From an uncultured Pelagibacteraceae bacterium (lineage in GTDB: Bacteria; Pseudomonadota; Alphaproteobacteria; Pelagibacterales; Pelagibacteraceae), in the NCBI GenBank assembly GCA_902617025.1, contig CACMVB010000002.1, positions 158,491-222,490 of the forward strand: a DNA stretch of 64,000 nt, written 5' to 3'. Shown here in pieces: positions 8,080-17,300 of the stretch. The position numbers and the translations under genes are program-made. Each line of letters begins with the position of its first letter. Positions within the stretch are counted from its first letter, which is position 1. The notes under the pieces were generated by a model. It did not search any database, was not told the DNA's origin, and was given only the letters and a program-made list of their open reading frames with translations.

Positions 8080-8385
8080 TTAAAAGCAATTTTTGCTACT
8101 GAAACCAACCACAATATTCCTTGGGTTTACCTCAAACTTACGTTCACACTTAATTTTATATTTTTCAGTTATATAGACGTAATTTCTATTTCTTGTTTTT
8201 AAAAATTCAACTTTATCAGGTTGGCCATAAAAACTTTTAAGATCTTCTTCAGGTTTATTTAACCATTTACTTAATTCTTGCTCTTCTTTAGTTGTCGTAT
8301 CTTCAATTTTCTTTGAGACAGTTTGGCAACCAATTAATGAAATTAAAAATAATGTGTATAAAATCGTAAAATAAAATCTTTTCAT
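8080..8385 (-). CDS. Small predicted lipoprotein of unknown function
   Basis: The 101-residue protein has a signal peptide with a lipobox (LISLIGC, cysteine at residue 20). It is probably lipidated and anchored in the inner or outer membrane. The mature part has a charged helical region (about 27-50), then a strand-rich stretch with YVYITEKYKIKCERKF and a C-terminal Cys pair (C90s to C100) that could form a disulfide in the periplasm. The GQPDKVEFLKTRNRNYVYI segment is reminiscent of SmpA/BamE-like small lipoproteins, in which a G-x-P-D-x-V loop precedes a beta strand, but I cannot assign it firmly. Its stop abuts the hairpin at 8050-8079. Confidence 0.75.
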   Translation of the reverse strand: MKRFYFTILYTLFLISLIGCQTVSKKIEDTTTKEEQELSKWLNKPEEDLKSFYGQPDKVEFLKTRNRNYVYITEKYKIKCERKFEVNPRNIVVGFSSKNCF

Positions 8386-8397
8386 TCTTATCCTTAT

Positions 8398-8418
8398 TTT
8401 ATAACGAAAAGTTATAAA
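8398..8418. promoter_or_regulatory. Perfect palindrome upstream of the purine permease
   Basis: An 8-bp inverted repeat with a GAAAA centre (TTTATAAC / GTTATAAA) lies in the 135-base gap between the lipoprotein gene and the permease gene. It could be a repressor operator or a small RNA hairpin. The rest of the gap (8419-8510) shows no riboswitch I recognise. A good ribosome binding site, ACGGAGG, is at 8505-8511. Confidence 0.4.
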
Positions 8419-8520
8419 CAGATATATTTACTCTTGGTTGAATCAATGGAGATATGAGGGATTTAGTTAAGATTTTAGCGATTATTTAGAGTAATAAACT
8501 TTTAACGGAGGTTTTATTTT

Positions 8521-9831
8521 ATGATGGATAAATATTTTGAGTATAGAAAACATAAAACAAATTTTAAAACTGAGGTAATAGCTGGTGTAACTACTTTTCT
8601 TACAATGGCATACATTATGTTTTTAAATCCCTTTATCTTATCTGGCGAATTTGCCGGAACAGAAAAAGGTTTTTTTGATTTTGGAGCAGTATTTACTGCA
8701 ACAATATTGGCTACAGCGCTAGCGTGTTTCATCATGGCATTTTACGGAAAAACTTGGCCTATAGGTTTGGCGCCAGGCATGGGTATAAATGCATTTGTTG
8801 CATACGGAGTAGTTGCAGGAATGGGTTACACACCACAAGCAGCATTGGGTGCAGTATTGGTTGCTGGAATTATTTTCTTAGCTATATCACTCACACCTTT
8901 AAGAGCGTGGTTGATTAATTCGATTCCAAAAAGTTTAAAACTAGGAATAGGTGCTGGGATAGGATTATTTTTAGCTATTATTGGTTTAGAAATTATGGGA
9001 GTAGTAGGAGATCATCCAGTCACATTAGTTACTTTAGGTGACATTAAGAATCCTTTAGTGCTTCTTGGTTGTTTAACTTTTGTCTTTATGATTGTTTTAG
9101 AAAAGATGAAAATAAGAGGTAACATTATAATTGGTATTATTCTATTTAGTATAATAGCTTGGGCTACTGGTTTAGCAAAATTTAATGGTGTTGTTGGTTC
9201 AATACCACCAATGACATACTTATTTGATTTTGATCTTAAAGCAGCACTTACAGCAGGTATGGCTTCAATAGTTTTTACATTATTGTTTATAGACTTTTTC
9301 GATACAGCAGGAACATTAACATCTGTTGCTAACGTAGCGGGTAAAGTTGATAAAAAAGGTAAAGTGCAAGACATCAACAAAGCTATGTTATCTGATAGTG
9401 TGGGAACAGTTGCTGGAGCAATGATGGGGACAACAACTGTAACTAGTTATGTTGAGTCAGGTGCGGGTGTAAAAGCCGGAGGTAGAACTGGAATGACTTC
9501 GCTTGTAATTGGAGTTTTATTCCTAGCTTGTTTATTCTTTTCGCCGCTCGCTACAAGTTTACCAAAAGAAATAGATGGTGCAGCGTTGTTGTACGTAGCA
9601 ATATTATTCGTAAGAAATATCACTGATATTGAGTGGAATGATATAGCTGAGTCAGGTCCTGCAGTAGTTGCAATGATAACAATGCCGTTAACGTATAGTA
9701 TCAGTAATGGTATTGCTCTTGCATTTATTTCATATGCATTAATTCAAATATTTACGGGTAAATTTGGCAAAACTTCTCCTGCTATTTGGGTAATCGCAGT
9801 ATTTAGCGTAATTAGTTTTTACGTAGCTTAA
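8521..9831 (+). CDS. NCS2-family purine permease (AdeP/PbuG-like, COG2252)
   Basis: The 436-residue polytopic protein has about 12 membrane segments. It shows the signature motifs of the guanine/hypoxanthine/adenine branch of NCS2: GLAPGMGINAFVAYG near residue 85, and ESGAGVKAGGRTGM near residue 315, part of the substrate-binding re-entrant region. It would import a purine base by proton symport across the inner membrane. The start at 8521 follows ACGGAGG. The gene faces a purine phosphoribosyltransferase across a shared terminator, which fits uptake followed by salvage. An ATG one codon downstream is an alternative start. Confidence 0.92.
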   Translation: MMDKYFEYRKHKTNFKTEVIAGVTTFLTMAYIMFLNPFILSGEFAGTEKGFFDFGAVFTATILATALACFIMAFYGKTWPIGLAPGMGINAFVAYGVVAGMGYTPQAALGAVLVAGIIFLAISLTPLRAWLINSIPKSLKLGIGAGIGLFLAIIGLEIMGVVGDHPVTLVTLGDIKNPLVLLGCLTFVFMIVLEKMKIRGNIIIGIILFSIIAWATGLAKFNGVVGSIPPMTYLFDFDLKAALTAGMASIVFTLLFIDFFDTAGTLTSVANVAGKVDKKGKVQDINKAMLSDSVGTVAGAMMGTTTVTSYVESGAGVKAGGRTGMTSLVIGVLFLACLFFSPLATSLPKEIDGAALLYVAILFVRNITDIEWNDIAESGPAVVAMITMPLTYSISNGIALAFISYALIQIFTGKFGKTSPAIWVIAVFSVISFYVA

Positions 9832-9838
9832 AGATTCT

Positions 9839-9860
9839 AGGGCCAGTTAACTCTGGCCCT
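9839..9860. terminator. Bidirectional terminator between permease and phosphoribosyltransferase
   Basis: The stem AGGGCCAG (9839-9846) pairs with CTGGCCCT (9853-9860) around a TTAACT loop. Its last base pair touches the stop of the leftward gene. GC-rich hairpins are rare in this window, so this one stands out. It serves both convergent genes. Confidence 0.8.
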
Positions 9861-10387
9861 TAATTCTTCTGATGTTTGTTGATTAAGTCCTGAACTTTTA
9901 TTTCTTCATAATGCTCAAATGGTTGAACTATCCATGGATTGCTCTTTAGCCTTTGTGCGCAAAAATCTGGTTCAAAAGTTGAGTCTTTTTTTTTCCAAAG
10001 TACAGCAGTCTTTATTTCTTTTATATTATTTTTGAGGGGTGGATATTTTTTCAACCAATCAATACTTTTGTTTAAAGTGATGCCAGTATCAGATAAATCA
10101 TCACATAATAAAATATTTCCTTTCATATCCTGAACCGTAGAACTCATTTCTCTCGAAAAAACTAAATCACCTTGTTGATCTTCTGTACCCTCCCCTGAAT
10201 AGGACTCGACTGCTAAGTAAGCGCATTTTAATTTAAAAACACGACTTAAAACATCAATAATTGGTGCTCCACCCCGCATAATACCGATGAGTAAATTTGG
10301 TTTGAAGCCACTTTCATAAATTTGTATTGCTAATTTTTCAACGATTAGATTATACTCTTTCCAATCTATAATAAGTTTATCTGCCAT
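9860..10387 (-). CDS. Purine (xanthine/hypoxanthine-type) phosphoribosyltransferase
   Basis: This 175-residue type I phosphoribosyltransferase has the PRPP-binding motif ILLCDDLSDTGITL at about 92-105 and the loop MRGG at 37-40. It belongs to the COG2236 group, near Gpt-like enzymes, which couple a purine base to PRPP in the cytoplasm. Convergence with a purine permease supports a salvage role. Base preference (xanthine, guanine or hypoxanthine) cannot be decided from sequence alone. The gene diverges from the DUF1330 gene at 10421. Confidence 0.82.
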   Translation of the reverse strand: MADKLIIDWKEYNLIVEKLAIQIYESGFKPNLLIGIMRGGAPIIDVLSRVFKLKCAYLAVESYSGEGTEDQQGDLVFSREMSSTVQDMKGNILLCDDLSDTGITLNKSIDWLKKYPPLKNNIKEIKTAVLWKKKDSTFEPDFCAQRLKSNPWIVQPFEHYEEIKVQDLINKHQKN

Positions 10388-10420
10388 GAAAAAAGTTAAT
10401 TTATTTTAAAGGAGTTGTAA

Positions 10421-10708
10421 ATGAAAGGATACGTAGTCTGTGTTTATAAAAGTATAAGTAATGAGGCAAAGTTAAAAGAATACGCTATCAAAGCTAGAGC
10501 AGCAGTTGAAAAATATAAGGGAAAATTTTTAATTAGAGGCGGAAAATCTACATCTAATGAGGGCGATAGATCTCCAAGAACAGTTGTAATTGAGTTTCCA
10601 TCATATAATGAAGCTAATAACTTTTATAATTCAAAAGAGTATCAAGATGCTCATTCTATTCTTGAAGGCTACGCAGAACGTCAGCATCAAACGATTGAAG
10701 GCGCTTAA
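10421..10708 (+). CDS. DUF1330 family protein
   Basis: This 95-residue single-domain protein of the dimeric ferredoxin-like fold family DUF1330 is widespread in Proteobacteria and has no established biochemical role. Recognisable parts are the N-terminal strand KGYVVCVYKSI, the central FLIRGGKS and VVIEFPSYNEANNFYNSKEYQ, and a closing repeat of the AERQHQTIEG type. The ribosome binding site AAGGAG is at 10408-10413. The last 4 bases overlap the stop of the convergent DNA glycosylase gene. Confidence 0.85.
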   Translation: MKGYVVCVYKSISNEAKLKEYAIKARAAVEKYKGKFLIRGGKSTSNEGDRSPRTVVIEFPSYNEANNFYNSKEYQDAHSILEGYAERQHQTIEGA

Positions 10709-11328
10709 TATTGAATTGGTTCATCATCAATACTGCGCCAGAGATACCACGTGGCAACCGAACAATAAGGAGTAAATTTTTTATAAAGTTTATTTAAAAA
10801 ACTTTTTGGAGGAAAATATTTTTTCTTATAATTATTTGATATTGCTCTTAATAGACCAATATCTTGCAAAGGCCAAATATTGGATCGATTGTAAGTGAAT
10901 AATAAAATCATTTCTGAACTCCATCTGCCTATTTGTCTTAAAGTTGATAAGTATTGAATGGCTTCCTCGTCATTCATGTTTTTGATTAATTTAGGATCAA
11001 ATTCTTTCTTTACAAATTTTATTGATAATTCTTTAATTCCCAAAGCTTTTTGTCTACTTAAACCACAGGATTTAAGTTGTGTTATTGATAATTTCGATAC
11101 TTTTAAGGGACTAATTCTTTTAGTTTTTTTTTGAAATTTTTTAAATACTGAGTTAGCAGCTGATACACTTATCTGCTGACCGACTATACTTTTGCATAAA
11201 GAGTAAAAAATATCTTTTCTAGTTGTCAAAAATTTATCATTATATTTAATGATAAGTCTTTTTAAAACTTTATCTCTTTTAGACAAAGTTTTAACTGCTT
11301 TTAACCAATAACTCGGATATTTACTCAC
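10705..11328 (-). CDS. DNA-3-methyladenine glycosylase II (AlkA-like, HhH-GPD)
   Basis: This base-excision-repair glycosylase of the helix-hairpin-helix GPD superfamily has 207 residues. The HhH hairpin is LRQIGRWSSEM (about 130-140), and the catalytic Asp is D156 in WPLQDIGL. IVGQQIS at 48-54 is typical of AlkA. It lacks the N-terminal TATA-box-like domain of E. coli AlkA, as do many short bacterial forms, and no iron-sulfur cysteine cluster is present. It would excise alkylated purines. The start overlaps the stop of the EamA gene by 4 bases, indicating translational coupling. Confidence 0.86.
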   Translation of the reverse strand: MSKYPSYWLKAVKTLSKRDKVLKRLIIKYNDKFLTTRKDIFYSLCKSIVGQQISVSAANSVFKKFQKKTKRISPLKVSKLSITQLKSCGLSRQKALGIKELSIKFVKKEFDPKLIKNMNDEEAIQYLSTLRQIGRWSSEMILLFTYNRSNIWPLQDIGLLRAISNNYKKKYFPPKSFLNKLYKKFTPYCSVATWYLWRSIDDEPIQY

Positions 11329-12203
11329 GGCCTCGGGCTTACAACTTGTTTTTTAAGTTGTGACTCTCTCATAAAAATAATTACAGAACTTGCAATAATT
11401 AAACCAGCTCCCAAAAGAGTGAGCAATTTTGGTATTTCACCCCAAATGAAGTATCCTAATAAAATTGCAAATACTAAATTTAAATATTTTGTTGGTGTCA
11501 CTAGTGATGCTTCTGCGATTCTTAGTGATACGGTAAGTAAAATATTAGCTACTGAACCAATTATTCCTGTAAAAATAAGAAGAAAGAGTTCAAATTTTGA
11601 TGGCATGATCCAGCCAAAAGGAAGGGTTGCTAAACCAACTACCATGCTTAGTAAAGAAAAGTATAAAGCAATTCTATAATTAGGTTCAGTAGATGATAAG
11701 CTTCTTATGCTTAGAGCTACGCATGCAAAGAAAATACAAAAAATTATTGGAAATAAGTAATAAATATTTAATTCTTCATAAGCTGGTTTAACAATCATTA
11801 ACATTCCAATAAACCCAATGAAAACTGCAGACCATCTTCTAATACCCACTTTTTCTGATAAAAAAAATATTGAACCTAAGGTAACGAAAATTGGCCCTCC
11901 AAAAGTCAAACTTACAACATCTGCTAAGGGTATCTCTCTTAGAGCAATAAAAAGTGCAACTATTGCTAGTGTCCCAGTCACAGCTCTGAAAGCATGTAGT
12001 TTTGGTCTGGTAGTTTTATAAAAAGTTTTAAATTCATTCTTAGGTACAAGCATTAATATAGGTATCAAACCAAAAAAGAATCTTGCAAATAATACTTCAC
12101 CTACAGGAAACTGATCTAACCATTTAACACAAGCATCCATCATCGCAAAACAGGCCACAGATGCTATACCGTACAATACGCCCAATTGATTTCGTGCTAG
12201 CAA
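11325..12203 (-). CDS. EamA/DMT-family transporter
   Basis: The 292-residue protein has ten predicted membrane helices made of two EamA repeats (about 5-140 and 150-280), the usual drug/metabolite transporter layout. Substrates of such exporters are diverse and none is indicated here. The chosen start is the TTG at 12203, supported by GAGGA about 8 bases upstream. The next in-frame candidates would cut into the first helix. It shares a transcript with the downstream glycosylase and diverges from msrA, with 33 bases between the starts. Confidence 0.88.
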   Translation of the reverse strand: MLARNQLGVLYGIASVACFAMMDACVKWLDQFPVGEVLFARFFFGLIPILMLVPKNEFKTFYKTTRPKLHAFRAVTGTLAIVALFIALREIPLADVVSLTFGGPIFVTLGSIFFLSEKVGIRRWSAVFIGFIGMLMIVKPAYEELNIYYLFPIIFCIFFACVALSIRSLSSTEPNYRIALYFSLLSMVVGLATLPFGWIMPSKFELFLLIFTGIIGSVANILLTVSLRIAEASLVTPTKYLNLVFAILLGYFIWGEIPKLLTLLGAGLIIASSVIIFMRESQLKKQVVSPRP

Positions 12204-12224
12204 TTTAATATCCTCACAACTCTA

Positions 12225-12236
12225 TATAATTACTTT
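12225..12236 (+). promoter_or_regulatory. -10 element placing the msrA transcript start at its ATG
   Basis: A perfect TATAAT at 12225-12230 is followed by 6 bases and then the msrA ATG. No Shine-Dalgarno is present. With normal promoter geometry the transcript would start at the A of the ATG, making the mRNA leaderless. No convincing -35 is visible 17 bases upstream. Confidence 0.5.
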
Positions 12237-12683
12237 ATGAAGAAATGTACACTTGCTCTTGGCTGTTTTTGGAAACCTGAGGAAAACTTCAAAAATAAGC
12301 CAGGTATAATTGAAACAGAAGTCGGCTATGCTGGTGGATTATCCGATAAAGTTACTTATGAGGAAGTATGTAGAGGTGACACCGGTCATGCAGAAGTAGT
12401 AAGACTAACCTTTGATGAAAAAATAATTTCATTTAAAAAAATTTTAGATTTATTTTTTAAAATGCATGATCCTACTCAAAAAGATATGCAATATCCAGAT
12501 GTCGGAACTCAATATCGGAGTGAAATATTTTATGAAGATGACATTCAAAAAGCTGAAGCTAAAGAAATTTTAGAAATCTTTAATAAGGAGCTTAATGGAA
12601 AAATCCAAACAAATATTTCTCAAATTAAAAATTATTGTAAAGCGGAAGAGTATCACCAGAAATACTTAGAAAAAAATAGATAA
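12237..12683 (+). CDS. msrA: Peptide-methionine (S)-S-oxide reductase
   Basis: This repairs oxidised methionine in proteins using thioredoxin. The catalytic GCFW motif is at residues 9-12 (C10), directly after the N-terminal strand, and GYAGG, DPTQ and QYRS(E)IFY follow in normal order. At 148 residues it is a short cytoplasmic form without signal peptide, keeping one candidate resolving cysteine near the C-terminus (NYCKAEEYHQKY). It begins a rightward run with a sulfurtransferase and an RND efflux pair, with a 1-base overlap to the next gene. Confidence 0.94.
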   Translation: MKKCTLALGCFWKPEENFKNKPGIIETEVGYAGGLSDKVTYEEVCRGDTGHAEVVRLTFDEKIISFKKILDLFFKMHDPTQKDMQYPDVGTQYRSEIFYEDDIQKAEAKEILEIFNKELNGKIQTNISQIKNYCKAEEYHQKYLEKNR

Positions 12684-13495
12684 TGAAACAGCTAGTTACC
12701 TCAGATTGGCTAGAAAAAAATATCGATAGAGTAAAAATATTAGATGCTACTTGGTGTTTGCCTAACTCAGGTAGAAATGCTGAGGAGGAATTTAAACAAA
12801 ATCATATTAAAAATTCAATTTTCTTTGACATCGATAAAAATTCAAAAAAAAATTCTTCATTGCCCCATATGCTCCCTTCAAATAAAGAATGGGAAAATAT
12901 TGTATCTAATTTAGGGATAAATAATTCTGATCATGTAGTTATTTATGATAATTCAGATGTTTTTAGTTCATGCAGAGTCTGGTATTCATTTATTTATTTT
13001 GGTCATGACCCAGATCATGTATCAGTTCTAGACGGTAATTTTACAAAATGGTTAAGGGAAAAAAGAGCTGTATCAAAAGAGATAAGTAAAATTCAAGAAA
13101 CTAATTATAAAGCTGAAGAAAATACATCTATAGTAATAAATAGAGCCCAAGTGAAAGAAAATATATCTAGTAAAAAATTTCAGTTGATAGATGCTAGAAG
13201 TAAAGAAAGATTTTTGGGTTTGGTGCCTGAACCACGTAAGGGATTGAAAAGTGGTCATATCGAAGGATCAATTAATATACCTTTTCAATTGCTTTTAAAT
13301 GAAGATCGAACCTTCAAAAAAAAAGAAGATTTAATAAAGATTTTTAATCAGAATGAAATAGATAAAGATAAAGATATTGCTTTTACATGCGGATCTGGAG
13401 TCACTGCATGTATTTTAGGACTAGCTAATTCTATCATAAGTGGTAAAAAACCTACTATCTATGATGGCTCATGGTCAGAGTACGGATTAGAATAA
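12683..13495 (+). CDS. sseA: Sulfurtransferase (3-mercaptopyruvate/thiosulfate type, two rhodanese domains)
   Basis: This 270-residue protein has two rhodanese domains (about 1-130 and 150-270). Only the second has the persulfide-forming cysteine, C236 in CGSGVTAC. The CG[S/T]G loop is that of 3-mercaptopyruvate sulfurtransferase rather than the CRxGxT loop of thiosulfate sulfurtransferases. It would move sulfane sulfur from mercaptopyruvate to thiols or cyanide in the cytoplasm. The start overlaps the msrA stop, so both are probably made from one mRNA. Confidence 0.88.
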   Translation: MKQLVTSDWLEKNIDRVKILDATWCLPNSGRNAEEEFKQNHIKNSIFFDIDKNSKKNSSLPHMLPSNKEWENIVSNLGINNSDHVVIYDNSDVFSSCRVWYSFIYFGHDPDHVSVLDGNFTKWLREKRAVSKEISKIQETNYKAEENTSIVINRAQVKENISSKKFQLIDARSKERFLGLVPEPRKGLKSGHIEGSINIPFQLLLNEDRTFKKKEDLIKIFNQNEIDKDKDIAFTCGSGVTACILGLANSIISGKKPTIYDGSWSEYGLE

Positions 13496-13498
13496 AAA

Positions 13499-14371
13499 AT
13501 GAAAACATCATCAAAATTAAAAGTTTTTTTAATTATTTTTTTTATTGCTATTTTTGCAATTATTGCTGCTAGACATTTTATTGGTTTGCATTTCAAAAAA
13601 AAATTCAGTGTACGGCCTGCACCGGGTGTAATAGTTGAAAAAGTTGAAAGATCTTTATTTTATAAAAGTATTGAAACTTTTGGTACAGCAATTGCGCAAA
13701 ATTCAAAAACTTATAGAATAAAAACTAGTGAAGTTGCTGGAAAATTAAATATTGATAATAGATTTGTAAAAAAAGGTGAAATAATCTTAAGACTTACAAG
13801 CGGAGAAGAGATTATTGCTGATTTTGAAGGTAAATTGGGTAAAAGAGAAATCGCCCAAGGAGTTTTGGGTTCAGAAAGTTTAATAGTAACTTTGGATGAT
13901 CTAAAAAGAATAGTAATAGACATTAAAGTTCCAGAGAATTATGTAAGTATACTTAAACCAGGATTAAAAGCAGAAATCTCGAGTTCATCATTTAAGGAAA
14001 CTTTTAAGGGAAAAATTCAAACTATTAGCTCAAGAATAGATCCTTCTACGAGATCAATTTTATCCAGAGTTTTAGTTGATAATTCTAATTTTAAAATCAT
14101 TCCAGGGCAGCTAATGACGGTAAAAATAATATATGATGAAATTAATCAAATTGGTGTTCCTGAAAGTGCTGTCACGATTCAAGGTAGTACAACATTTGTT
14201 TACACAGTAAGAGACGAAACTGCTGAAAAAAAGAACATCGAAATTGGTAAAAGAAATTTTGGGAAAGTTTCTGTTATATCAGGAATAAATGAAGGTGATC
14301 TTGTTATTAGTGAGGGTGTCTCAAAAGTAAGAAATAATGCGAAAATTAAAATTATAAATCCAAAAAATTAA
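13499..14371 (+). CDS. RND efflux periplasmic adaptor (membrane fusion protein)
   Basis: This 290-residue protein has an N-terminal membrane anchor (about 8-27), then the lipoyl/barrel-sandwich half, a beta-barrel domain (KVPENYVSILKPG) and a membrane-proximal domain (GVPESAVTIQGS). It is shorter than the 350-400 residues usual for AcrA/MexE proteins because the alpha-helical hairpin is almost absent. Such short adaptors cannot reach a TolC channel in the usual way. It lies 3 bases after the sulfurtransferase stop, and its stop abuts the ATG of the RND pump. Confidence 0.87.
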   Translation: MKTSSKLKVFLIIFFIAIFAIIAARHFIGLHFKKKFSVRPAPGVIVEKVERSLFYKSIETFGTAIAQNSKTYRIKTSEVAGKLNIDNRFVKKGEIILRLTSGEEIIADFEGKLGKREIAQGVLGSESLIVTLDDLKRIVIDIKVPENYVSILKPGLKAEISSSSFKETFKGKIQTISSRIDPSTRSILSRVLVDNSNFKIIPGQLMTVKIIYDEINQIGVPESAVTIQGSTTFVYTVRDETAEKKNIEIGKRNFGKVSVISGINEGDLVISEGVSKVRNNAKIKIINPKN

Positions 14372-17300
14372 ATGTTTCTAACAGACTTATCTATTAAAAG
14401 ACCTGTCGTAGCCTCAGTAATGAGTTTGGTGTTAGTGATATTTGGTCTTGTAACTTTTCAAGAAATTCCAACTGATGAACTGCCTGATGTGCAGCCTCCT
14501 GTAGTAACTATTCAAACTGAGTATAGAGGTGCATCGGCAGAAATTGTTGATACTCAAATAACTCAAAAAATTGAAGATTTTGTTGGAGGAACACCTGGTC
14601 TAGAAACAATAGACTCATTCAGTGAAGATGAAAGTTCAAGAATAACACTCACATTTGAAACGAGTTTAGATTTAGATGACGTTGCTAACGACGTAAGAAG
14701 TTCTGTATCTAGGGTACTAGATAATTTACCTGATGGGGCTGAACAACCAGAAATATTTAAACAAAGTGCGGGGATGCGAACTACTATGTGGTTGTCTTTC
14801 AACTCTGAAACAATGACTGATTTAGAATTAACAGATTACGCTGATAGATATTTAACCGATACATTTTCTACTGTTGATGGAGTAGGCAGGGTACGACTCG
14901 GTGGTCAAAGAGAACTTTCGCTAAGAGTTTGGTTGGATCCAATAGCTTTGGCTGCTAGAGATCTTACTACTCAAGAAGTTGAGACGGTTCTCAGAAGAGA
15001 AAATACAGAATTCCCAGCTGGGCGAATTGAGTCAAAAGATATCGATCTAACTATAAAACTCGATAAAGCTTATAAGGAAGTTGAGAATTATAAAAATCTA
15101 CCTCTTAAAAGAGCTCAGGACGGTTCAATCATTACCTTATCGGACGTTTCAAGAATCGAATTAGGAGCTGAGTCAACAAGAACTCTTTTTAAAGGTAATG
15201 GAAAGCAAGTTGTTGGTATAGGAATATATCAACAGTCTGATGCAAACACCATCGCTGTAGCTAATGGGATCAAAAAAAAGATAAAAGAACTAAAACCAAG
15301 CTTACCACCAGGCACTACTTTAGAAGTTTCATTTGATAGAAGTAATTATATTAAATCTGCTATTAAAGAAGTTTATAAAACGCTGATAATTGCATTAATA
15401 TTGGTGACTATTATAATTTATCTGTTTTTAGGTAACCTTAGAGCTTTGGTTGTCCCTTTAATAGCTTTGCCTGTTTCATTAATCTCAACTTTTTTATCAA
15501 TTTATGTTTTTGATTTTTCAATTAATCTTTTTACTTTAATGGCCTTAGTGCTAGCTATTGGTATTGTTGTTGATGATGCCATTGTGATGCTTGAAAATAT
15601 AGTAAGAAGAATAGAGTTAGGAGATACACCTTTAGTTGCAGCTTATAAAGGCGCTAAGCAGGTATCGTTTGCAATAATAGCTACAACTGTTGTGTTGGTT
15701 GCAGTATTTGTTCCTCTAATTTTTATTAAAGGAATTACAGGAGTTCTTTTTACTCAAACAGCAATTACTCTTGCATCGGCTGTGATTATTTCTAGCTTTG
15801 TTGCATTATCGTTAAGTCCAATGTTGGCTAGTAAATTTTTGCAAAAAGATATGCAAAAATCAAAAATTGTTTTAAAATTTGAGAAATTTTTAAAAGATCT
15901 CACTTATCTTTATAAAATTTCACTACTAAATTGGATTAAGAAAAGAAAAACTATAACTATTTTTTTATTGAGTACTCTTGCATTAACAATATTCTTTTTT
16001 AATTTTGCCAAGAAAGAATTAATTGCTCCTGAAGATAGGGGGGCATTTTTTGTAATTATAAAAGCTCCACAAGGGTCTGGTTTTAATTTTACCAAAGATC
16101 GAGCAGAAGAAATTGAAGAATTATTACTACCAAATGTAGGTAATGGTGAATATAGAAAATTAATCATGCGAGTCCCAGGTTTTGGAAAGTCGGCCAAACA
16201 AGTAAATAGTGGTTTTATAATTGTTCTTTTAGAGCCTTGGGCTAAAAGAGATCGTCATGGAGTTGAGATAATGAGAGAATCATTTGGAAAAATTGCAAGA
16301 GTGCCGGGTGTTTTGGCTTTTCCAATAATGCCTCAGGGAATAAGGACTGGTGGAATAGAAAGTCCAGTGCAATTTGTTGTTTTAGGTAACACATATGAAC
16401 AATTGATTGAGTGGAAGGAAATAATTAAAAAAGAAGCAAGAAAAAATCCTGGTCTTACTTCTATTCAAGATGACTTTGATCTGAACAAACCTCAATTAAA
16501 CGTAAAGATTGATCAAAAAAAAGCTGCTGATCTAGGAGTTTCGACAGAAGATATTGGAAAAACTATAGAAACAATTTTTGGTTCTAAAAGAGTCACAAAC
16601 TTTACGAGGGATGGAAAAGAATATTCTATAATTTTGCAAGGCGATATCAAAGATAGGCAAGAGCCAGATAGTATAAGTAAAGTTTTTGTAAGATCTAAAA
16701 ACAATGGAAAGCTAGTATCTGTGTCAAATTTAGTTGCATACGACGAAGAGGGACAATCTCCATTCTTAGCAAGATACAATAGACAAAAAGCAGTTACTAT
16801 TTCAGCAAGACTTGTAGGAGACTATTCACTTGATGAGGCCCTAAAGTTTTTAGTAGGTGTTGTAGACCAAAATACACCTCAAGCAAAAATTGCTTATAAA
16901 GGTGAAAGTGAAGAGTATAAAAAAACTAATACTGAACTTTATGTAATATTCGCTTTAGCATTAATTACTGCATACCTGGCTATGAGTGCTCAATTTGAAA
17001 GCTGGAGGCATCCACTGACAATTATGTTAACTGTGCCTATGGCTATTCTTGGCGGATTAATTGGTTTACTAGTAGTTGGGTCTTCACTGAATGTTTATAG
17101 TCAGATCGCATTAATCATTTTGATCGGTCTCTCAGCTAAAAACGGAATCCTAATTGTAGAATTTGCAAACCAGTTAAGGAAGGAAGGAAAAAATTTAGAA
17201 GTTGCTGTATTTGAAGCTGCCGCTATTAGGCTAAGACCAATTCTCATGACAAGTATCTCAACAATTATTGGCGTTTTACCGCTTATTCTTGGAACTGGAC

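Noticed and set aside
8419..8510. Possible purine riboswitch before the NCS2 permease
   Set aside because: I could not find the three-way junction with its conserved loop sequences; only the separate palindrome is supported.
9012..9380. 122-codon open frame antisense to the purine permease
   Set aside because: A shadow of the NCS2 gene with no ribosome binding site and no recognisable domain.
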